From Rhodospirillaceae bacterium (GTDB lineage Bacteria; Pseudomonadota; Alphaproteobacteria; Dongiales; Dongiaceae), in assembly GCA_008012315.1 (NCBI GenBank), contig SSEL01000032.1:186001-250000 (forward strand): a stretch of 64,000 nucleotides of DNA, in the 5' to 3' direction. The position numbers and the translations under genes were made by a program. This document shows, in pieces, positions 28,752 through 37,293 of this stretch. Positions within the stretch are counted from its first letter, which is position 1. Each line of letters opens with the position of its first letter. Below the pieces are notes generated by a model. The model had not been told where the DNA came from, ran no database searches, and saw only the letters and a program-made list of their open reading frames with translations.

Positions 28752-28778
28752 GGGCCGGTCTTCGGACTGGCCCTTTTT
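28752..28778 (+). terminator. Intrinsic terminator after spt
   Basis: GGGCCGGTC (28,752-28,760) pairs with GACTGGCCC (28,765-28,773), with one G-T wobble, around a TTCG tetraloop. A run of five T follows. It ends the FAAL-cerR-acp-spt operon and separates it from the convergent kinase operon. Confidence 0.88.
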
Positions 28779-28852
28779 CATTGCCCGGCTTCCTCGGGCG
28801 ATCAGGGACTCTTTGCGAAGCGCAGCGTGCCCACGACCGAAGCTTCAGGTCG

Positions 28853-29791
28853 TCAGCGGAAAGCGCCACGGCGATAGAGCCGCCAGGCCAGGAATGGCGC
28901 TGACAAGAGCGGATGGCGGCGCTGCCAGTCAGTGACCTCGATGCTCACCCCGCTATGGCGCTTCAGCTTCCAGAGGATGTAGTCGAGGCCGCCATCGAAG
29001 GTGAAGGCCGCTTTCAACAGGCGCGCGATATTCAGCAGCTTGCCGATCCGCCGCCGGCTTTCCCAGGAATGGCGTGCGTTCCGTCCCTGCCCTTCACGCT
29101 GCCGCAGGGCCTGCAAGGCCTGTGGGGTGACGGCTTCATATCTGGTCCGGTCGCTCTCATAGATATGGCGTGCCCGATCGCTTCCCTCGGGACGCAGCTC
29201 AGCCCGGTAGGTTGCCTGGAAGGCCGCAACCCAGAGACTTTCGGGATCTTCCGTCCCAGGCTGTTGCGGCCGGATCGCACCCAACATCGTCAGGACCGCT
29301 TCGGTGCAAGCTTCGGCGACGGCCGCCGCAATGGCCGGATCGCGGCTCCAGATCAACCGCGCCGGTTGCGAAAACCTTGCCCATAGCGAGACATTGGCCG
29401 CCGCCGCGCCGGTGCCGCGGCGAAACTGCTCCAGGCTGATGACGGCATATTTGGTCCGCAGCTTATCGGCGCCGAAGGGTATCTCGAGATAGAAGACATT
29501 CGGCGGCAGGAGCCTGTTGGCGATGGCAAGCCAGGGCCTGTCGTAAGCCGCCTTGTAGTCGTCGACGAGCACATAGAAATCGAGCAACGATTCCGCGAGT
29601 TGCGTTTCCGGCTGGCGCAGGCAGGACCCGTAGAACAGGACGGCGATCGCGGCGGAACCATGACGACAACGGACGGCTTCCGCCATGTCGCGGGCCGCCT
29701 GGGCCACCGGTTGGGCCAGTTCGGCGGCGATCAGGCCGGTCAGTGTCTGCTTCGGATCCGGCTGCGCTGACATACCAACCGTTGCCGACAT
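28853..29791 (-). CDS. Tam41-like nucleotidyltransferase (candidate lipid-phosphate cytidylyltransferase)
   Basis: 312 residues from ATG 29791 behind GAGG; the open frame runs on to 29,995 but overlaps the kinase gene. A polymerase-beta-type nucleotidyltransferase signature is visible: FYGSCLRQ (Gly-Ser) then LLDFYVLVDD (D-x-D type), followed by KYAVISLEQF. This arrangement resembles Tam41, which makes CDP-diacylglycerol from phosphatidate and CTP. It lies directly downstream of the lipid kinase in the same operon. I infer it activates the kinase product (ceramide 1-phosphate) with CTP. The Tam41 likeness is by eye only. Confidence 0.65.
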   Translation of the reverse strand: MSATVGMSAQPDPKQTLTGLIAAELAQPVAQAARDMAEAVRCRHGSAAIAVLFYGSCLRQPETQLAESLLDFYVLVDDYKAAYDRPWLAIANRLLPPNVFYLEIPFGADKLRTKYAVISLEQFRRGTGAAAANVSLWARFSQPARLIWSRDPAIAAAVAEACTEAVLTMLGAIRPQQPGTEDPESLWVAAFQATYRAELRPEGSDRARHIYESDRTRYEAVTPQALQALRQREGQGRNARHSWESRRRIGKLLNIARLLKAAFTFDGGLDYILWKLKRHSGVSIEVTDWQRRHPLLSAPFLAWRLYRRGAFR

Positions 29792-29799
29792 ACCCGACC

Positions 29800-30759
29800 T
29801 CAGAACCGGTGGAAGCGGATCGCCGGCCCGGCGGAAATCTGCAGGCCATGCATCTGGTTCGGCGTGAACAATTCGCCATCCATCACAAAGGGCGTGCTGA
29901 GCGTCAGCGCCAGGTGATCGAGCGATCCGCTGTGATAGCCGGCCGCATCGAACCAGGGGCGCGCCTTGCCGCGCAACATCGGCCAGACAGCGCAAAGAAA
30001 ACGCTGCGGCGGGTGATCCATCAAGGTGTATCGAATCGTCTTGCAGGCATCGCCCCAGAACGGCATGACACCCGGCAACAGGCGATGCAAGGTCGTCAGG
30101 AGCAGCAGAAGAACATCCTGTTCACAGGGCTCGCCATTATCCCTGGTCATGGTGATGCGCTCGCCATGGAAACCCGACCGCGCCCCCGGCCCATACCACA
30201 GCACGCGCAGGAGCGAGAGCAGGATCGTTGGATTGGCGGTCAGGCTGCGGCCCTCGTCGCCGTTATGCCGGCCTTTCTGGCTGAGCATGGTGCCCTGGTA
30301 GAAGCTAACTGCGCCGCCGAAGAAGCCATAGGTCTGGGTGGTCCCGCCATCCAGGCTGAGCGCGATCAGCTTGCGGTCCAGGCAGGTCCCCGTATCGCCG
30401 GCCTTCACCCGTTCGATCATCTGCTTCAGCGCCTTTGCCGGCTTGCCGGGCATGCCGACATCAAGGGCGATGACATTCGTCATGCCGCCGGAAATCAGGC
30501 TGAGCTTGGGCATCTCGGCAAAGGGCTTGTCCTTGATGAGGTGATTGACCGCCGCCTGAACTGTACCGTCGCCACCGCTGATCGCCAGATGGGTCACCGA
30601 TTGCGCCGCCATCTCGTCAAGCGCGTCGGAAAGTTCCGTGATGTTATGAAACACCAGATGCATCACATCCTGATGCGCCTCAAGCACGTCGTGAACATCG
30701 GCCATCGAGGCCAGGTTCCGTGTACTTCGGGCATTACTGATGAGACCGATCCGGGTCAT
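29800..30759 (-). CDS. cpgB: Diacylglycerol/sphingosine-kinase family lipid kinase (CpgB-like ceramide kinase candidate)
   Basis: 319 residues from ATG 30759 (MTRIGLISNARS), overlapping the upstream CDP-alcohol phosphotransferase by 4 bp. The nucleotide-binding motif GGDGT is at residues 62-66, and the C-terminal beta-domain has LDRKLIALSLDG and FDAAGYHSGSLDHLALTLS, the DAGK catalytic-domain pattern. Caulobacter CpgB, a member of this family encoded in the same kind of cluster, phosphorylates ceramide. The substrate here is inferred from context. The product could feed the Tam41-like enzyme encoded next. Confidence 0.75.
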   Translation of the reverse strand: MTRIGLISNARSTRNLASMADVHDVLEAHQDVMHLVFHNITELSDALDEMAAQSVTHLAISGGDGTVQAAVNHLIKDKPFAEMPKLSLISGGMTNVIALDVGMPGKPAKALKQMIERVKAGDTGTCLDRKLIALSLDGGTTQTYGFFGGAVSFYQGTMLSQKGRHNGDEGRSLTANPTILLSLLRVLWYGPGARSGFHGERITMTRDNGEPCEQDVLLLLLTTLHRLLPGVMPFWGDACKTIRYTLMDHPPQRFLCAVWPMLRGKARPWFDAAGYHSGSLDHLALTLSTPFVMDGELFTPNQMHGLQISAGPAIRFHRF

Positions 30760-32021
30760 GGCACGCCAGGTCCCCGCAAGCCGGATCCGGCACGGCTGTC
30801 CGATCCCGAAGGTGCGGCCGTTGCCAGAGGTTCGGTCAGCCAGGAATAGGGCCGATGTCCCGTCATCCGCTGCCAACCGGCCTGGGCGATGCGCCAGCAA
30901 TGGAACAGGAAGGAAATGATGGTCCAGGCGGCAACGGCGAGGAAGCCTTCCGCCGGATGGCCGATGAGGGCGGCAATGCTCAGGATGAAGAGATTGGGAT
31001 TGCGGCGTGCGGTGATCAGCCGGAACCACGAATCAATCGGGCGCCAGGTGTGGATTTCGATCCGGTAGAGCCAGATGAACAGGCCTTCCTGTCCGCGACC
31101 AAGGACATAGCCGGCAATGATGATCCACAGCGCTGCGGTTTGCAGGGCGTCCTGTCCCGGACTGCCCAGGACCGCGCCCTGCCCCACGAACCACGCGTAG
31201 TACCAGAAAGGCGGATGGAGGAGATCGATACCGTGATCGAAGACATCGCCGAATTTGGTCGAGGTCAGGGTCACGCGCGCCAGCTTTCCATCGACGGTAT
31301 CGAGAAAGCACATCATCCAGGCAGCGACTAGGCCGGGCAGGAACTGGCCCTGCCAGAACAGCCACATGGCGGCCAGGACGCAAAGGAAACTGACCGTTGT
31401 CACCATATTCGGCGAAATGCCGCGCCGGGCGCACCAGCGCGTTACCGCCATTGCCGGGACCGGCCACACATATTTGGTGACGAAATCGGTGACGCCCTTA
31501 TAGGCACCGTGGAACATGCGATGTTCGATCGCCGGTACGGTTTCCGCAGTCAACGGCAGCACATAGGGACGTGCACGCTTGCGCAAGGCATGGTTATAGG
31601 TGCTGGCCAGTGCCGCCGGATCGACGACGATGTCCAGGCCCGTCGGCAAGGCGCCGGATGAAACCGCGTCTCCCGATTGCAGGAGGACGGCGGCCGCATC
31701 GATATCGCCGCCTGCCGCGACATGCGCCGCCACGGGCGTTCCGGCCTCCGTTACCAGCAGTTGAGAGGGGCTGCGAATCAGGGCGCGGACGACACTTTCC
31801 TCATAGACGTGGTCCGCGCGGATCAACAACGTCGTCCGTTTGGTGCTGTCGATGCCGGCAACGGATTGCCCGGTTTCGGCGATCCCGGCGCGTTTCAAGG
31901 CGCGGCGCAGCCGATCTTGGCTGTCGATTCCCCAAAGGGTTATGGGGCTGATGCCGATCAAGACGATATTTGGTGTTTCGGAGGTCACGGGGCAGAATCT
32001 TCTGTCGATATCTCGTGGCAC
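30756..32021 (-). CDS. CDP-alcohol phosphatidyltransferase with an N-terminal extension (copy 1)
   Basis: 421 residues from a GTG at 32,021; GTG 31,988 is an alternative and neither has a good ribosome site. Residues 1-160 form a soluble NTP-transferase-like or degenerate domain (TTLLIRADHVYEESVVRALI). The C-terminal half has six membrane segments and the complete CDP-alcohol motif D-G-x2-A-R-x8-G-x3-D-x3-D (D244, G245, A248, R249, G258, D262, D266). Such enzymes swap CMP for an alcohol on a CDP-activated partner in the inner membrane. It is first in the operon with the kinase and the Tam41-like gene. It is paralogous to 36,062-37,270. Confidence 0.85.
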   Translation of the reverse strand: MPRDIDRRFCPVTSETPNIVLIGISPITLWGIDSQDRLRRALKRAGIAETGQSVAGIDSTKRTTLLIRADHVYEESVVRALIRSPSQLLVTEAGTPVAAHVAAGGDIDAAAVLLQSGDAVSSGALPTGLDIVVDPAALASTYNHALRKRARPYVLPLTAETVPAIEHRMFHGAYKGVTDFVTKYVWPVPAMAVTRWCARRGISPNMVTTVSFLCVLAAMWLFWQGQFLPGLVAAWMMCFLDTVDGKLARVTLTSTKFGDVFDHGIDLLHPPFWYYAWFVGQGAVLGSPGQDALQTAALWIIIAGYVLGRGQEGLFIWLYRIEIHTWRPIDSWFRLITARRNPNLFILSIAALIGHPAEGFLAVAAWTIISFLFHCWRIAQAGWQRMTGHRPYSWLTEPLATAAPSGSDSRAGSGLRGPGVP

Positions 32022-32239
32022 CGGAGGAATAGCGGCGGCAAGCCGGGCCGTCTACGAGAAATCGCTGTATCCCGGATCGGCGTTATCTTGAAGAGGGATA
32101 AGGCGCGGATCATGTGACATTGGTCGAAGTCTGTGCCGGTGGTCACAATCGGGCGTTGTCCGGTGCCGGTGCCGTTTTCCGAAGCTTGACGGCGTCCGGG
32201 TTTAGAGACAGAACGAAGATTAGCACAAAGGTTCGATAA

Positions 32240-33175
32240 ATGTTCACGCTTGCTCATATTTCCGACCCCCATCTTGCCGGCTGGTCGGTCGACAATCCCC
32301 TGGCCCTGTTCAGCAAGCGAATCACCGGATTTCTGTCCTGGCGGCTGAAGCGGGTCAAGGTTCACCGCCCCGAGGTGCTGGACCTGATCGTGGCCGATCT
32401 GCAGGCGGCCAGACCGGATCATATCGCCGTCACCGGCGATCTGACCAATATCTCGCTCTTGGGCGAATTTGCCGCGGCGGCGATCTGGCTGCGCCGGCTT
32501 GGCCCCTCGCCGGCCGTCACGGTCGTGCCGGGGAACCATGACGCCTATGTCGGCCTGCCTTGGGAGAAATCGACCGGCTTATGGGGGGACAATATGACCG
32601 GGCTGATGCCTGGCGAGGCGTTAACCCCGGGGGCGCCTGAACGTGCCGTCACGGGGGCTGACGACTTCCCGTTCGTGCGGCAGCGGGGGCCGGTCGCCCT
32701 CATCGGGACCTCGACCGCCATTCCGACGATGCCCTTCTCGGCCGCCGGCGAGCTGGGGCGAAGTCAGTTGCAGCGCTTGGCCGATATCCTGGAGCGCTTG
32801 GGCGCAGCCGGTTTGTGCCGGGTGTTGCTGATCCATCACCCGCCCTTCATTGAAGGCGGGGGGCGTCGAAAATCATTAAGGGATTACAAAGCGTTATGTG
32901 ATGTCTTGCAGCACAAGGGCGTCGAGCTGATCCTGCATGGCCATACCCATGTCGCCGGTTTGGGCCGCGTCGCCACGCCCGACGGCATCGCACCGGTTTT
33001 CGGCGCTCCGTCTGCTTCCGCTTTGCCATGGCATCGAAAGGATTCGGCCGGCTATAATCTGTACCGGATCGAGCGGGCCGGCGATTCCTGGAACATCAAG
33101 GTGGAGTTGAAAACCCTGGCGAAAAACGCGAAGGCCGTGGTACCTGCCGGACAAATGCTGTTAACGGTTCCTTGA
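32240..33175 (+). CDS. Calcineurin-like metallophosphoesterase
   Basis: 311 residues. All five metal-binding blocks are visible: DPH in HISDPHLAGW, GDLTN, GNHDAY, HHPPF and HGHTHVAG. This is a dinuclear metallophosphoesterase of the UDP-diacylglucosamine hydrolase or cAMP-phosphodiesterase-like type. No signal peptide is evident. It heads the plus-strand operon that includes the LptF/LptG-like pair. It could hydrolyse a nucleotide-lipid or phospholipid intermediate, but the substrate is unknown. A 218-bp divergent region separates it from the CDP-alcohol gene. Confidence 0.85.
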   Translation: MFTLAHISDPHLAGWSVDNPLALFSKRITGFLSWRLKRVKVHRPEVLDLIVADLQAARPDHIAVTGDLTNISLLGEFAAAAIWLRRLGPSPAVTVVPGNHDAYVGLPWEKSTGLWGDNMTGLMPGEALTPGAPERAVTGADDFPFVRQRGPVALIGTSTAIPTMPFSAAGELGRSQLQRLADILERLGAAGLCRVLLIHHPPFIEGGGRRKSLRDYKALCDVLQHKGVELILHGHTHVAGLGRVATPDGIAPVFGAPSASALPWHRKDSAGYNLYRIERAGDSWNIKVELKTLAKNAKAVVPAGQMLLTVP

Positions 33176-33277
33176 ATTCGTTAACGAATCCCGTAAATGG
33201 TCGTCTATTGCCGGGCAATGTGGTAGAGAACGGGCCCCGAGCGGTAAACTCTATCGGCCGATTGAAGAGTAGTTCCC

Positions 33278-33733
33278 ATGACCACAGCAGCGCCCAACGC
33301 AACGGCGATGAAGTTCGGCTATCCGGAAAGCCTGGTGGCCGATTACCGGCATTGGCTGGTGCTGGCGCGGCCGCAACAGCCGACGCTCGGCTCGCTGGTG
33401 CTTTTATGCACCGACCCCGCCCGCACGTTCTCGCAGATCTCGCCGGCGGCCTTTGCCGAGCTTGGGCAAGCGACGGCGGATATCGAGGTCGCATTGAAGG
33501 CGACGTTCCAGCCGGACAAGCTGAACTATGTGATGCTCATGATGGTCGATCCGGACGTGCATTTTCATGTCCTGCCCAGATATGAGCAGCCGCGCCAGTT
33601 CAACGGCCGCGATTTCAGCGACGGCTTCTGGCCGAAGCCGGTCGACCTAACGCAGCCCGCGATGAACGAGGCGACAATGCTGGCGGAGATCGGCGAACAT
33701 CTGCGGCGGCATTGGCCGCGGCGTGGCAGCTGA
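33278..33733 (+). CDS. HIT-like (histidine triad) protein
   Basis: 151 residues. The segment LNYVMLMMVDPDVHFHVLPRY has the HIT fold pattern, with VHFHVLPR in the place of the H-x-H-x-H catalytic triad and one His missing, so activity is uncertain. HIT proteins cut nucleoside 5'-phosphoryl linkages, for example in CDP- or AMP-conjugates. Placed between a phosphoesterase and the LptF-like gene, it may recycle a CDP- or AMP-linked intermediate of the pathway. It starts with ATG 33278 behind GAAGAGTAG. Confidence 0.7.
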   Translation: MTTAAPNATAMKFGYPESLVADYRHWLVLARPQQPTLGSLVLLCTDPARTFSQISPAAFAELGQATADIEVALKATFQPDKLNYVMLMMVDPDVHFHVLPRYEQPRQFNGRDFSDGFWPKPVDLTQPAMNEATMLAEIGEHLRRHWPRRGS

Positions 33734-33750
33734 GGCCCGGACGAGAGCAG

Positions 33751-34965
33751 ATGCGCCTGATCGATCTGTACATTCTCAAGAGGGTATCTTGGCCGCTGAT
33801 CGCGTCGATGCTGATCGCGTTGTCGGGCCTGCTCATGGAGCGCCTGATTCGCCTGCTCGATCTGTTCGCCAATCGTGGCGGGCCCTTGACGCTGATCATG
33901 AAGATGCTGGCCTATCTGGTGCCGCATTATCTGGCGGTGGCGATTCCCGCTGCCTTCTTCGTCGGTATTCTCTATGCAAGCCTGCGCTTGTCCAGTGACA
34001 GCGAGCTTGATGCCTTGCGCGCCACGGGTCTTTCGCTGGGGAGAATCCTGGCGCCGATCGCCAGCCTTGCCTTAGTTCTCACCATCATTTGCGGGATTAT
34101 CATCGGCTTCCTGCAGCCCTATACCCGTTACGCCTATCGCGCCCTCGTCTATCTTGTCACCGAAACATCGTGGAATTCGGCGATCGAACGCGGCGCGTTT
34201 TTCTCGGGCTTTGGCGGCAAGACCATCCTGATCGGCGATATCGCCGATGGCGGGCATAAATTATCGCAAATCTTCATCAAGGAAGCGGATGAAGGCAGCG
34301 GTCCCGGCCAGACCCATACGGTCATTACCGCGCCGACCGGCGATCTGACCAACGATCCCTTCGACTTCTCCGTCGTCCTGAAGATGTATAACGGCTACCG
34401 GGTCGAGCTGAATGCCGACGGGTCGACGGCGAGGTTGATCAAGTTCCAGGAGTTGCAACTGCCTCTGGAAGCCGTGTCGCCCCAGCCCTTCCGGCAGCGC
34501 GGCGACCGGGAATCCGAGATGACGTTCTTCGAACTGATTCAAAACTGGTGGCTTAACAATCCGAACATCGATGCATCCGATCTATCGGCGGAGGTCAATT
34601 ACCGGGTGGTCCGGTCAATTTCGGTGCTGTTCCTGCCATTCCTGGCCTTGCCGCTTGGACTGTCGTCGCGGCGATCGCCAAAGAACTTCCGGCTGGTGGC
34701 GGGGATCATTTTTCTGATTTGCTATTATCAGGTCCTGGAATTCGGCAACAACCTCGTGCAGCACGGCAAGTTGTCGGCGCCCGTGGCTCTGTGGCTGCCG
34801 TTCCTGATCTTCGCCATCCCCTCCACATGGCTCTTCTACGCAGCGAACAAGCGGGTCGGTCAGGATCCGCTGGCCATGCTGTTCGAGGCCTTGGGCGATG
34901 CCTGGTGCAGCATCGCAACCCGCCTCCGGCAAATCTTCCGGCGCGGCGCGCGGAGTGACGCATGA
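33751..34965 (+). CDS. LptF/LptG (YjgP/YjgQ) family permease, first of a pair
   Basis: 404 residues from ATG 33751 (MRLIDLYILKRVSW); the frame opens at 33,712. Three N-terminal and three C-terminal membrane helices flank a periplasmic beta-jellyroll domain (ITAPTGDLTNDPFDFSVVLKMYNGYRVEL), the LptF/G layout. LptFG with LptB2 extract lipopolysaccharide from the inner membrane and pass it to LptC. This copy sits in the sphingolipid cluster, so I infer a paralogue that extracts sphingolipid. It overlaps the next gene by 4 bp. No LptB is encoded nearby, so an ATPase would have to be shared. Confidence 0.85.
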   Translation: MRLIDLYILKRVSWPLIASMLIALSGLLMERLIRLLDLFANRGGPLTLIMKMLAYLVPHYLAVAIPAAFFVGILYASLRLSSDSELDALRATGLSLGRILAPIASLALVLTIICGIIIGFLQPYTRYAYRALVYLVTETSWNSAIERGAFFSGFGGKTILIGDIADGGHKLSQIFIKEADEGSGPGQTHTVITAPTGDLTNDPFDFSVVLKMYNGYRVELNADGSTARLIKFQELQLPLEAVSPQPFRQRGDRESEMTFFELIQNWWLNNPNIDASDLSAEVNYRVVRSISVLFLPFLALPLGLSSRRSPKNFRLVAGIIFLICYYQVLEFGNNLVQHGKLSAPVALWLPFLIFAIPSTWLFYAANKRVGQDPLAMLFEALGDAWCSIATRLRQIFRRGARSDA

Positions 34966-36056
34966 TTTCCACTTTCGCCAAATACGCGCTGCGGACATTC
35001 TTCTGGCACTTCTTCTTGCTGTGGCTGAGTTTCACGGCCCTGTTGCAGCTTTTCGATCTGCTGAATAATGGCGACGACGTGCTGAAGCAGTCCGGCGGCG
35101 GTCTGCGCCAGCTGATGGAATATGCCTTCTGGCGGGTGCCGGAACTGGCGGCATTCCTGATACCTTTCTCCGTCCTGCTTGGCGCCTTGCTCAGCCTCGG
35201 CAAGCTCGAGCGCAACAACGAGATCCTCGCCTTCAAGGCGGCAGGCGCACCCTATTATCTGGTGCTGGCGTCATTCCTGCCGGCGGTTGGCTTGGCGGGG
35301 CTTCTGCATTTCGCCATTGCCGATCAAGTCGTTCCCTATAGCGTCTCGAAACTGATCTCGGCCAACCTGTATCCGGACAAGAACAGCAAGTCGTCCGATG
35401 GCGAGGGTAACGACATCTGGATTCAGGACGGGATGACGGTCGTCGAGGCGCAATCGGTGTCGCATAAAGGCAGCATCCTGCATGGCGTGATGCTGTACCA
35501 GCGCGGCAATGACGGCAATTTGCAGATCCTGGATAAAGCTGCGACCGCCGTTTTCGATCTGAAGGACAAGATCTGGAATCTGAATGACGTCTGGCGCACC
35601 ACGGTATTGCCGGACCAGGCGGCCCAGACGGCGCATTTTGATAAGGCCACCTGGCAATCGCGGCTCACCCCTGCCGAATTCTCCAATCTCGTCGAACAAC
35701 CGCAAGCGATGCCGATCAGCAAGATCTGGCGTTTCGTCAGCACCGATCAGATTGGTGTCCGACCGACCTATTTTTATGAAACCTGGCTGCAGAAGCGCAT
35801 CGCCCTGCCGGTCGCATCGATCCTGATGATCTTGCTGGCCGCACCGGTGGCGCAGAGCTTGCAGCGCCGCGACCGCAGCATGGCCGCTGGCATCGCCATT
35901 GGCTTCCTGCTGGGTTTCCTCTATTTCATCACGGATGGATTGGTCATGTCGCTGGGTGAGACCGGTGCCGTACCCCCGTTCTTTGCCGCCTGGCTGCCGC
36001 CTCTTCTGTTTGCCAGTATCGGCGGCGTCATGTTGATTCGTCTCGAAGGTTACTAA
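34962..36056 (+). CDS. LptF/LptG (YjgP/YjgQ) family permease, second of a pair
   Basis: 364 residues, ATG 34962 within the end of the first permease gene. N-terminal helices (TFFWHFFLLWLSFTALLQL), a coupling segment LGKLERNNEILAFKAAGAP typical of LptG, a periplasmic domain (WIQDGMTVVEAQSVSHKGS) and three C-terminal helices (LPVASILMILLAAPVAQSL). It should form a heterodimer with the preceding protein. Whether it carries LPS or sphingolipid cannot be told from sequence alone. The gene is 5 bp upstream of the second CDP-alcohol phosphotransferase. Confidence 0.85.
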   Translation: MISTFAKYALRTFFWHFFLLWLSFTALLQLFDLLNNGDDVLKQSGGGLRQLMEYAFWRVPELAAFLIPFSVLLGALLSLGKLERNNEILAFKAAGAPYYLVLASFLPAVGLAGLLHFAIADQVVPYSVSKLISANLYPDKNSKSSDGEGNDIWIQDGMTVVEAQSVSHKGSILHGVMLYQRGNDGNLQILDKAATAVFDLKDKIWNLNDVWRTTVLPDQAAQTAHFDKATWQSRLTPAEFSNLVEQPQAMPISKIWRFVSTDQIGVRPTYFYETWLQKRIALPVASILMILLAAPVAQSLQRRDRSMAAGIAIGFLLGFLYFITDGLVMSLGETGAVPPFFAAWLPPLLFASIGGVMLIRLEGY

Positions 36057-36061
36057 CGCAC

Positions 36062-37270
36062 ATGAAATTTTGGATTGACGCTGCCAGTTTATCGCCGGAG
36101 CGGGTCTTTGGTATGTCGTTGATCGAACGGCATCTGAAGGCTCTGCGACATCAGAAAGTGGAGCTCTCCGAAGTCGTGATCGATACCGGCGATCAACCCG
36201 CTTCGAGTATTGACGTGCCGCAGGATACCGGAATCGCTTGTCCGATCCGCGTGGTCTCGGGCAGTGGCGACGTGGCCACACGTATCGCTCGATCGGCTGC
36301 CGGCGAAGATGTTCTAGCGAGCACGGCCAGCAGCTTGATCGACGCCCGCCTTTACGGCTTTCTTGCCAAACAAAATGAGAATGTCGCCGTCGCGGATGAT
36401 GGCGCCATCCTCGTTCGTCTGACCGGCACGGATCGCCTGGAACCGGGCGCCAATGATCTCTTGCGTGCAGTTGGCAGCAACATCCGATGGCTGTCGCAAT
36501 CGGAGTTTCCCTCTTTCGTGCGAAAGCTGCGCCGCAGCACACCCTATTATCTTTTCTCGGTCACGACCGCGGAGCATCGCCGCAAGATCGAGCGCTTCCT
36601 GTTCTGGTCGAACTACAAAGGCTCGACCGATTTCTTCACGAAATACGTCTACCCGCCGCTGGTCTGGTTGATGGTCCGGCCACTCGCCCGTGCCCGTGTA
36701 CATCCAAATACTGTGACGATCATCAGCATCCTGCTGACCATCGCCGTTGTACCGCTTTGCGCGACCGGCCATTTCTTCTGGGGCTTCGTCTGCGCCTATT
36801 CGATGAGCGTGCTGGATTCAGTCGATGGGAAGTTGGCGCGATTGACCTTCACGGATTCTGCGATCGGCAATGTGCTGGATCATGGTCTTGACTTGGTGCA
36901 TCCGCCCTTCTGGTACTGCGCCTGGGCATGGGGGCTTGCCAGCGGCGATTGGCATTCGCCGGTCTTCGTTGTATCGCTTTGGATACTCGGCTTCTATGTC
37001 CTCGATCGGCTGATCCTGAAGATCTATCCGAATATCTTCCATCGCGGCCTGCACACGCATGCGCCGATCGACGGCTTTGTGCGGACTTTCATTTCCCGCC
37101 GAAATATCAATTTGCCGTTGTTCACCATCGGCTATGCAATCGGCCTCGGTGTGCAGACGATCTATCTGATCCTTATCTGGCAGGCGATGACCTGTTTGTA
37201 TCATGGCATCCGTACCGCCTGGATCCTCTTCATTGAAAAAGCCCGGCCGGCTTCCGACGTTGCCGAGTGA
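36062..37270 (+). CDS. CDP-alcohol phosphatidyltransferase with an N-terminal extension (copy 2)
   Basis: 402 residues. Residues 1-170 are a soluble domain of the same general style as copy 1. The membrane half contains the CDP-alcohol motif with D255, G256, A259, R260, G269, D273 and D277. The stretch DHGLDLVHPPFWYCAWA is nearly the same as in copy 1 (DHGIDLLHPPFWYYAWF), so the two form a distinct subfamily. It is probably an inner-membrane enzyme that transfers a phospho-head group in sphingolipid synthesis. Two paralogues suggest two successive or alternative head-group steps. Confidence 0.86.
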   Translation: MKFWIDAASLSPERVFGMSLIERHLKALRHQKVELSEVVIDTGDQPASSIDVPQDTGIACPIRVVSGSGDVATRIARSAAGEDVLASTASSLIDARLYGFLAKQNENVAVADDGAILVRLTGTDRLEPGANDLLRAVGSNIRWLSQSEFPSFVRKLRRSTPYYLFSVTTAEHRRKIERFLFWSNYKGSTDFFTKYVYPPLVWLMVRPLARARVHPNTVTIISILLTIAVVPLCATGHFFWGFVCAYSMSVLDSVDGKLARLTFTDSAIGNVLDHGLDLVHPPFWYCAWAWGLASGDWHSPVFVVSLWILGFYVLDRLILKIYPNIFHRGLHTHAPIDGFVRTFISRRNINLPLFTIGYAIGLGVQTIYLILIWQAMTCLYHGIRTAWILFIEKARPASDVAE

Positions 37271-37293
37271 TATGTTTCGCATAGGTGTGATCA

